Shown here piece by piece: positions 1 through 6,400 of a stretch of 12,486 nt of DNA. This DNA is from an uncultured Prevotella sp. (lineage in GTDB: Bacteria > Bacteroidota > Bacteroidia > Bacteroidales > Bacteroidaceae). Position numbers and translations under genes: made by a program. Every line of letters begins with the position of its first letter. The first letter of the stretch is position 1. The stretch is from the NCBI RefSeq assembly GCF_900549175.1, contig NZ_URNN01000108.1:1-12486 (forward strand). The letters are read 5' to 3'. Under the pieces are notes generated by a model. That model worked only from the letters and a program-made list of their open reading frames with translations, did not search any database and was not told where the DNA came from.

Positions 1-163
1 ATCGGATGCGGATGAACCGCGTTAGCCTATGCAAACATAGTAACTTGTCTTTGACCGCATATAATATGAAGTCGGTTGTTGTTTTTGTGTGGCGGGCAAA
101 AACAAGTTCTGCCCCTACGGTAAACCGGTCATTTATGAGCAATTCCGCCAACGGGTATCCTTA

Positions 164-1417
164 TTAAAAACCGCATTTTTTTATTTGACATAAAAACCTG
201 ATGAGCTTTGTAAAGCTCATAGAAATAGTTCTCATCAGTTCAGCCATGCCCTTGCGTTTGTCGTACCGCTTTTTACGCAGCTCCTTCCATATGGAGAACA
301 GCGAGTGTACAATTCTTTGCATGGTGTCGAGATTGCACGCTGATTCTGCGGCCTTGCGTTTCACCTTGTTCTGCAGGAGGTTGTAATCCAGCTCCCAGTG
401 CATACTCTCTATCGACCAGTGTTTGCGTACAAGCGCTCCAAGTCTCGGTGTATCTGTTGGGTGGCTTGTCACATACAGTCGTGCTTCAGAGGTGCGTTGC
501 CCCGTGGATTTTCTTATCGTATCGGAATCGTACCGGATAACGGTAAGGTTTGTGCTCCATTTCTCTTTATCCACAACAATATCCCTGCCGTTGTAGATGC
601 TGTAGGTTCTGGTTTCGATTCTTCCGTGACCGAGTTCATGTCCTTCGGTGTATGAATATACAGGCGTGCGGCTTTTTATCCTGTCCCCAACTCCGTAGCG
701 CAGTGCCCGCTGGTTCGCCTTGAGTTCGATAAGGAAATCGCCGCCCTTTTCCCGGATTTTGTCGACAATGTCTTTTTGCATTGACATTGCATCGGCCGTG
801 ACCGTTTTTCAGTATATGCGGAGCTTGTCAAGAAGCCGTGGTACCGCCTTTATCTCATTGCTTTTCTCCCCGCATATCTCTGTGGCCAGCGTGATGCCGG
901 TGTCGTATGAATAAGCCGACACGATGTCGGGATTGCGCCCGTTATCCAGGACAGTACCGCGCTCCGCCTTGCCGTCGATGCAGATTATCTTCATTCCATG
1001 ACAGTCTTTGAGCAGATTTTCGTGGAAGGTCTCTGCAAACTGCTGCATCCTGTCTGCCATGGCCTGACCGTCTATTCCGTTTTCAACCCGGCAGAGAGTT
1101 GCTTCAGAGGGCACACCGTTACCGAGCAGGTCCATTTTCTTGAATTTGTTGAGATTGTATTGCTCGAATTCTATTATGTCGGCACGCCCGACATGCCCGC
1201 AGCTCCTGCCGAGTATCATCTGAACGATGATGTCTTTGAGTTTGTGACGGATGTTTCCCTTGACCGCTCTGCGGAAATCGGGGACAGATGAAGCAAAATT
1301 CATCAATTCAGACAGCATATTGCACTTGGATTCAGATTTATTTGTTAATTTTGCTGTGTGATTGGATGCAGACGCATCAATCGAATGAGCATGGTCGAGT
1401 GGCTTGGATTTATTCAT
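164..1417 (-). pseudogene. ISAs1-family DDE transposase, interrupted by an in-frame stop
   Basis: This is a cut-and-paste insertion-sequence transposase with the ISAs1-family layout. The N-terminal part has the VPDFRR...H.L.DI motif typical of the family's helper domain. The catalytic triad follows: Asp in IDGKAERGT (codon 976-974), Asp in TADAM (793-791), and Glu in HWSIESMHWELD (409-407). The reading frame is broken by TGA at 811-809. The codons on both sides are in the same frame, and after the stop it reads KTVTADAMSMQKDI, so this is a nonsense change and not a frameshift. Upstream of the stop 202 codons remain; downstream there are 214, giving about 417 codons in total, a normal family length. 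I start it at ATG 1417 (MNKSKP...) because a promoter-like site at 1438-1445 excludes the upstream ATG at 1459. Convincing terminal inverted repeats or target duplications were not found, so the element's ends are undefined. The 163 bp to its left hold no gene. The family call is firm; loss of function is inferred. Confidence 0.88.
201..220. repeat. Perfect 9-bp palindrome with 2-nt loop in the 3' end of the transposase
   Basis: ATGAGCTTT at 201-209 and AAAGCTCAT at 212-220 are exact reverse complements separated by two bases. In the transposase orientation the hairpin is followed by CAGGTTTTTATG, so it looks like an intrinsic terminator or mRNA-end hairpin lying inside the last codons of the gene. 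It encodes part of the C-terminal MSFTKL. Whether it acts on RNA or as a DNA element is not shown by the sequence. Confidence 0.55.
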
Positions 1418-1437
1418 AATTATTTGATTTTCACCTA

Positions 1438-1467
1438 TAAAGTTACGTAAATCTGCCACTTGATCAA
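1438..1467 (-). promoter_or_regulatory. Candidate transposase promoter (Bacteroidota type)
   Basis: Read on the minus strand, TAACTTTA at 1445-1438 resembles the Bacteroidota -7 box TAnnTTTG, differing in the last base. TTG at 1467-1465 sits 19 bp upstream, in the expected place for the -33 element. Transcription would start near 1431, about 14 nt before the ATG at 1417, which is why that start was chosen for the transposase. The match is short and imperfect. Confidence 0.4.
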
Positions 1468-1562
1468 TTTCTAATTAGTATATTTTGTTGAAAATGAGAC
1501 AAATACGCAATTTTTGACCATGTCTTCCAGAAATCAAATCCGACCGTGAAATCGTCAGGAAT

Positions 1563-1600
1563 GCGAGCCGAAAGGCCCCAAAGCAAATGAACAAGCTCGC
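1563..1600. repeat. Inverted repeat with 6-bp arms and an inner GCC-GAAA-GGC hairpin
   Basis: GCGAGC at 1563-1568 pairs exactly with GCTCGC at 1595-1600. Just inside the left arm is GCCGAAAGGC, a 3-bp stem closed by a GAAA loop. The layout (small GAAA hairpin, then AACAAGCTC) resembles the dispersed palindromic repeat at the right edge of the window (12441-12486), so this may be a decayed copy. The resemblance is short and could be chance. Confidence 0.35.
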
Positions 1601-1679
1601 TATAAAATAACATTATTTCTGAACGATAAAAGCAATATTAAATGAAAGAGCCGTGGTTTTGTGATGATTTTTTTATTTG

Positions 1680-1715
1680 TTATCGCATGTAATACGATAA
1701 AAAATGTTACCTTTG
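1680..1715 (+). promoter_or_regulatory. Promoter of the secreted-protein gene, with an overlapping inverted repeat
   Basis: TACCTTTGCAC begins at 1708 and matches the Bacteroidota -7 consensus TAnnTTTG exactly, including the common GCAC that follows. No good -33 element stands at the normal distance; the nearest TTTG (1676-1679) is 28 bp upstream, which is too far. Instead TTATCG (1680-1685) and CGATAA (1695-1700) form a 6-bp inverted repeat across the -33 position. Such a site could bind a regulator that replaces or blocks -33 recognition. Transcription from here would give a leader of about 180 nt before the ATG at 1903. Confidence 0.6.
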
Positions 1716-1752
1716 CACACGACAAGATGTGATTTGTGTGCGCTGGAAGTAA

Positions 1753-1862
1753 ATGTTGGCGAAATCTTTTGTGGTTTTGCAGGACACGATGAAATATTAT
1801 TATAAAATGTGATGAATTTAAAGATAACTGACGGCGTTAAAAAACACACTTTGGACTTTTAG
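1753..1862 (+). other. Two tiny coupled reading frames in the leader
   Basis: ATG at 1753 opens 19 codons (MLAKSFVVLQDTMKYYYKM) ending in TGA 1810-1812. That stop overlaps the ATG at 1812, which opens 16 codons (MNLKITDGVKKHTLDF) ending at 1862. The TGATG junction is the classic arrangement for translational coupling. Frames this short arise easily by chance and there is no evidence that they are translated, so they are listed only as possible leader peptides. Confidence 0.15.
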
Positions 1863-1891
1863 ACAAATAATAAATATAACAAATAATAAAT
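1863..1891 (+). repeat. 13-bp direct repeat in the ribosome-loading region
   Basis: ACAAATAATAAAT occurs exactly at 1863-1875 and 1879-1891, a 16-bp period, ending 11 bp before the ATG at 1903. AT-rich unstructured leaders without a Shine-Dalgarno sequence are normal in Bacteroidota, so this may simply aid translation. An exact repeat at this place could also be a regulatory site. Confidence 0.45.
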
Positions 1892-1902
1892 TTTGAGTGA
1901 AT

Positions 1903-3246
1903 ATGGAGAGAAAAATTGACCGAAAACGTTGTTTCTTGGTGTTGACAGTGTTCATGGTCATGTCCTTGGCATTATGTGCACAGACAACAGAAGCGAACGG
2001 CGGGGGGAGTGATGATGGCGTGTCAATATCAACTATCAAGGATACGCAAGTGATTAAACTGAAGGATAAGAATATTTTGTTCAGGGCGAATGTGGATATA
2101 CCAAATGACTATCCAGAGCTTCAATCTTATATTTGCAGGAAGATGTTTGGTGTCGATAATAGGTCGTTGGAGCAGGGGTATGTTGACTATATGGCGAAGC
2201 ACGATGTGGTGAAAGACCCTCAAAAGGCATCGAAATTGGTTCGGGGAATACATGACTTTCAGTTTTTAGAGATTGTTGCAACTGGATATGTGCCAGACAG
2301 GTATCTTTCATATGATGCACTTCTCATAGACAGTGTTTACGAAAAGACAAAGACCTTAAGTATTGGGAAGATTACAGACGAGGTGACATATTCAAATAGC
2401 TCGTACCGTAGGGAATATCACATTATCTTTGATTTGCAGAATAGGAAAGTAATGGGTTATGACGATGTGTTTGCCGTGGATGATTTTTTGTTCAGCGAGA
2501 AGGAGAAGTCCCTAGACTGGAATTTTGTCTTGATGCCTTCAGACATGAGTTTGTATGCGGCACCCGAAAACGCGGAGTTGGTGCGTCTTCCGTTGGGATG
2601 CTTGAGGAATAAAATTACGGATAACTTCAGTCGGTTTATAGATTGGAGCAATGTCGTGTTTGTGGATGATGCCGATGTGGCATCAGGAAAGGGGTATCTT
2701 TTCATGTCAGATAGCGTGTGCAAGTTATACAACGGCGGCCTTTGGTGGAAGAACGTCATGAATATTAGTGACGGAGAGATAGATGTTTTTTTGAGTGGCT
2801 CCAAGGAACAACGTGTGTTGGGTGCTGAGATACGTTTGGCAAGAGACTATATGAGATTTTTGGCCAAAAAGGAAAGGGGCGAGACAATAGATGAAGGAGA
2901 AATGTTTTACGATAACTCTGCCTGTGACATTCATGTCAAGGGTATAAACGAAAATAATATTAATTCAGTGATGAGCCGTACGGTTGTTTCTTCAAAGACC
3001 CATTCGTCGGATGTCACGTTGTTGATAGAACGTGACGGAAAACTTGTTGTACCTATCGTTATGAGCTTAGGTAATAGGAATAGGTGGTATATTTCGTTTG
3101 AAGAATTTATGGTTTCGGGTTTCAGAGAGTATATCAGTAAGTGTTCTCCTGGACGATACAATAAGAAGTCTGTAAGGACGGTTGTAAAATTGAGGTTGAT
3201 TAGAGATGAATACGGCAAGGGAACCTTTGAATTCGTAGATAATTAG
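1903..3246 (+). CDS. Secreted or periplasmic protein of unknown function (RsiV/DUF3298-like plus possible TonB-C-like domain)
   Basis: A 447-residue protein with no family name I can assign securely. The ATG at 1903 is preferred over GTG at 1897. Residues 1-27 form a signal peptide: MERKIDRKR, then a hydrophobic stretch ending LALCA, with likely cleavage before QTTEA. The cysteine lacks a proper lipobox because Leu precedes it, so a lipoprotein is less likely. Residues about 55-195 run from FRANVDIPNDYPELQSY to HIIFDLQNRKVMGYDDVF, which recalls the RsiV/DUF3298 pattern (vdiPy..., then fdl.tGk...ddlF). Residues about 368-435 (VTLLIERDGKLV ... CSPGRYNKKSVRTVVKL) recall a TonB C-terminal domain with its PG..n.k.Vr turn. 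Both domain calls are read by eye. The gene has its own promoter at 1708, converges on sprA and is much AT-richer than sprA, so it may be laterally acquired. Confidence 0.75.
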   Translation: MERKIDRKRCFLVLTVFMVMSLALCAQTTEANGGGSDDGVSISTIKDTQVIKLKDKNILFRANVDIPNDYPELQSYICRKMFGVDNRSLEQGYVDYMAKHDVVKDPQKASKLVRGIHDFQFLEIVATGYVPDRYLSYDALLIDSVYEKTKTLSIGKITDEVTYSNSSYRREYHIIFDLQNRKVMGYDDVFAVDDFLFSEKEKSLDWNFVLMPSDMSLYAAPENAELVRLPLGCLRNKITDNFSRFIDWSNVVFVDDADVASGKGYLFMSDSVCKLYNGGLWWKNVMNISDGEIDVFLSGSKEQRVLGAEIRLARDYMRFLAKKERGETIDEGEMFYDNSACDIHVKGINENNINSVMSRTVVSSKTHSSDVTLLIERDGKLVVPIVMSLGNRNRWYISFEEFMVSGFREYISKCSPGRYNKKSVRTVVKLRLIRDEYGKGTFEFVDN

Positions 3247-3353
3247 AATTATTGGTGGCCGCTAAACTATAAAGATTTGAGTCCAACTTCTTAAAAGGCA
3301 GAAGTTGGATTCTTTATGTTCAAAATAGTTTGGCGGACAGTAATAATTAGAAT
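3239..3353. mobile_element. MITE-like nested hairpin with 11-bp flanking direct repeats
   Basis: ATAATTAGAAT occurs exactly at 3239-3249 and 3343-3353. Between the copies is a 93-bp segment that folds back on itself in three tiers: outer arms CCGCTAAACTAT (3259-3270) against ATAGTTTGGCGG (3325-3336) with one mismatch, a middle TAAAGA/TCTTTA pair, and the perfect inner stem at 3282-3309. Both ends start or finish with TA-TG/CA-TA-like sequence. Terminal inverted repeats, no coding capacity and a duplicated target are the hallmarks of a miniature element. The left repeat contains the TAG stop of the upstream gene, so insertion there would leave the protein unchanged. An alternative is an ordinary complex terminator with chance flanking repeats. 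Confidence 0.5.
3282..3309. terminator. Bidirectional terminator hairpin between convergent genes
   Basis: TCCAACTTCT (3282-3291) and AGAAGTTGGA (3300-3309) form a perfect 10-bp stem with an 8-nt loop. On the plus strand it is followed by TTCTTTATGTT. On the minus strand it is followed by CTCAAATCTTTAT. It lies 36 bp past the stop of the plus-strand gene and 118 bp past the end of sprA, so it could end transcripts from both sides. It is the core of the larger hairpin element. Confidence 0.65.
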
Positions 3354-3376
3354 AGGGATATCAAAAAGCCAACACA

Positions 3377-3421
3377 ATGTAGTTAGCTACATATGCAAGA
3401 ACTTGATTTGATACATCAAAT
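3377..3421 (-). terminator. Two small palindromes directly after sprA, possible terminator
   Basis: ATTTGAT/ATCAAAT (3406-3412 and 3415-3421) is a 7-bp palindrome starting 7 nt past the sprA stop. ATGTAG/CTACAT (3377-3382 and 3387-3392) is a 6-bp stem with a 4-nt loop. In the sprA orientation the second hairpin is followed by TGTGTTGGCTTTTTG, a T-run about 8 nt further on. Both stems are AT-rich and weak, so this is at best an auxiliary terminator before the stronger hairpin at 3282-3309. Confidence 0.35.
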
Positions 3422-3427
3422 GCTATT

Positions 3428-6400
3428 TTATCTCGTCAGCGAGAACTTCAGTGAGAAGCCGAAGTCCTGCGTCGTTGTGGGATAACTGTTGCTTGACAGC
3501 AGCGGTGTGTTGGTCTGGCGGTCGTAGTATGCACTGAGTGTGAGCAGGCGCGAGAGGGTGTAGTCGGCCATGAACGACATCTTGAAGGCTGAGTTTCCGC
3601 TGCTGGCCGAGCTTGTCACGGTGGCAATGTCGCGCGTGATGGCGGCCTGTTTGCGGAATGATATGTCAAGGCGCAGGTTGAGGTCGTGGTTAACACCGCG
3701 TCCCCGTGCGGTGGTGTTGGTCTGCTGCTTGTTGTTGTTTGCAGCGTTTTTCGAGTTGCCGCGTTGCGACTTCCGTATCTTGCGCGACGTGCCGCTGCCG
3801 AAGAGGTTGAAGTTGCTTATCTTGTAGCCCATGCCTATCACCCAGTCTTTGCTCAGCGATTCGTTGAGCTGTATGCTCGTCATGCTGAGGCTGAGCACGC
3901 GCGTTGTGCGGTACTCGAGCTTGCATGTGAGGTTGTTCTGCAGCGTGACGTCGAGTCCGAGCAGCGGCGAGAAGGCCTCGTTTATGCTCACCGTGCTCAC
4001 GTTGTACATGCTGTTGGGGATGGGGTTGCCCGTGGTCACGTCGGTGATGAATCCCAGTCCGTTCATGTATTCCTGATATGTGCTGTACGAAGCATAGCTT
4101 CCCACGGCGAAGACACTCTTGTAGGAGTGGTTCAGGTTGACGCTCTTGAAGTGGTCGCGCAGCCACGGCAGCTTGCCCAGTCCGCTGTATTTCAGCGTCC
4201 AGTTGGGCATCATGCGCTTGAGGGTGGGGAAGATGTCGAGTGCCGAACCCGAGCCGGAGGTGTATGCGGAGAGGAACGCCGGGATGAGGACATCGGCGCT
4301 GTACTTGTTCACCGTGCCCAATTCGGGGTTGTAGGCCGAGCCGCTCAGGTTTACACCATTGGCGTCGAACGTGCCCTGCGGGTATCGTGTGCCGGCGTAT
4401 TGCGCCTGCACACGGCTGTGGAATCCGTCGATTGAGTTGCAGAACCGCGTGAACGACTTCGAGCTGTATCCGTTGTTTGCATCGCCCATACCCTCGAGGG
4501 CGCTCTTCAGACTGATGGTTGTCATCGTGAACGAACCGCTGTGTGTGCCCGGCATTCCCGCGTACATATATTGTATGCTGCGCGCCTTGTTGACCGTGCG
4601 GCTTGCGTTGAGGTCAATCTTGAGGTCGCGCACGGGTTCGAGGGTGACGCGCACCTGCAGGTCTTCGCTTGCCGATGTGGTGGCGGGGGTGGCCACACTG
4701 TCGTTGCTGAGCAGCCAGTTGTTGTCGTAAGCCTTTTGCAGATAGCCGTCGCCGGTGAGCCCGAAGGCGAAGTCGAGGCCGGGCGATAGCACGCTGCCCG
4801 TGCGCTGTCCGAAGGCGTCGCCTATGTTGGGGATGAATCCCGGCAGTGTCATCGAGTACTGGTTGCGGTAGGTTATGCCTATGCTGCGCACCATCATGAG
4901 CAGGCGCGCCGCCGATTGCGCGGGCTTGTACCACCACTGGTTCTCGAGCGGTTCCTTCGGTGTGACGCTCAGTTTTATCTGTACCGTGTCGAGATTCTTT
5001 ATCAGAATCTTGTTGGCGTCCACCACCTTGTACTTCAGGTTGTACGGTTTGCCGTCCTTAGTCTTCGCCGACACGATGATGCGCTTGCTCTTCTTGTTGT
5101 GCGCCACGGTGACGGTGGTGTCGGCCTTCAGCGTTATCTCGCGCTGGAAGGTGTTCTTGTTCTTGGGCAGTTCGCCCTGCTGTTTCTTGTCTTCCTTTGT
5201 GTCCTTGAGGTCTTTGCCGTCGCTGTCGTTGCCTTTGTCGTTCTTGGCAGTGGGCAGTTTGCGTGCAGTGCTGTTCTTCTTTATCTTGTTGTTGGATATC
5301 ACCGGTTTCTTGTTGAAGCGCTCGTTGGCCTTCTTAAGGAAGGGAATGTGGTTGTAGAGCGTCTCCATGTTGAGCGTTGAATTGATGTTGAGGTTGCGGT
5401 TGTTGGATATTGTGTTGCCGAGCGACGTGCCGTCGTCAAGTTCCGTGCCGCGTATCCACGAGTAGTTGGCCGTGTAACTGGCGTCGGCGGTGAGCCAGTC
5501 GAATATGGGCAGCTTGTTGAGAGGCACCTGATACGACGCCGAGAACGACTGCTGGTAGTCGAGCGGGCGGCCGAGATTCTTGATGCTGTGCCATACCGAG
5601 TCTTTCCAGGCGTGGTAACGGTCGGGGTAGAGGTCTTTGTTCACGGGCGTGTACGGTTCCTCTATCTCTGCGTGCGTGGCCGACTGGAAGTTCATGTGCA
5701 GATTTTTTGTGAAGTCCCAGCGTATGGAGAAGTCGCGGTTCCACAGGAACTGCTCGCTGAACGTGAGCGGAAGACTGCTGCCGGCAGCTGTGGGATCCAT
5801 GTCACGTTCCTGCAGTTCGTAGTAGTTGCGTATCATTTCGGTGTTGAAAGATATGTTCTGCGGCAGATAGTTTATGCCGATGGCCTTGGGGAAGTTGAGC
5901 CATTTGCTCTTGCCTTTCAGCTTTTTGAACGGTTCGAAAGTCTTGTACACCGGCGTGTAGCTGTAGTTGAGCGAGCCGCGCCACTGGTCTTCCTTCTCGT
6001 ATACGGTGGTCTCGCCCGACGTGCGGCTGTGCGAGTGGCTGTAGCTGAACGAGAAGTTTGCGGGGTCGTAGGGCATGGGGTGACGCTTGGTCTTTATGCC
6101 CACGCGCACGTTAGACAGCGAGAAGTTGGTGTTGGTGGTCTTCGTTACGGCTATCGATTCTATGGAGTCACGCTCGTGAGAATCAATGGCCGACTCGAGC
6201 GCATCGTCCAGATTCATATCCGTGTCGAGCGGGTTATACTTCGGGCGGGTCTCCTCCTTGGTCACCGAGTAGTATAGCGGTGCGGTCACCTTTGCCTTGT
6301 CCGGGAAGAATTTTCCCAGCTCGAGGTTTGCCGTAAAGCTGAAAGTCTTGTAGTCGTCGGTGGTGCGTTGTGCGAGTCCCTCCTCCAGTCCGCCGAACCC

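Larger units (their letters stand above)
1446..1902. other. AT-rich intergenic region between transposase and secreted protein
   Basis: No protein-coding gene of ordinary size is visible here. The region holds the upstream part of the transposase promoter, an inverted repeat at 1563-1600, a short inverted repeat at 1680-1700, a plus-strand promoter at 1708-1715, two tiny coupled reading frames at 1753-1862 and a direct repeat just before the start codon of the next gene. ACGATAAAA also occurs twice, at 1623-1631 and 1694-1702. The right end of the insertion sequence must lie in the left part of this stretch but could not be fixed. Confidence 0.6.

Noticed and set aside
164..1417. Programmed frameshift or TGA recoding in the transposase
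   Set aside because: Both halves share one frame, so no frameshift is involved. No slippery site is needed and there is no evidence for readthrough signals.
71..1544. Terminal inverted repeats of the insertion sequence (GTCGG...CAAAAA at 71-102 against CCGAC...TTTTTG at 1511-1544)
   Set aside because: Only the two short blocks match, the spacing differs by two bases, and no target duplication flanks them.
1903..1990. Lipoprotein signal (Cys in LALCAQ)
   Set aside because: The residue before Cys is Leu, where a lipobox needs a small residue; cleavage after CA by signal peptidase I fits better.
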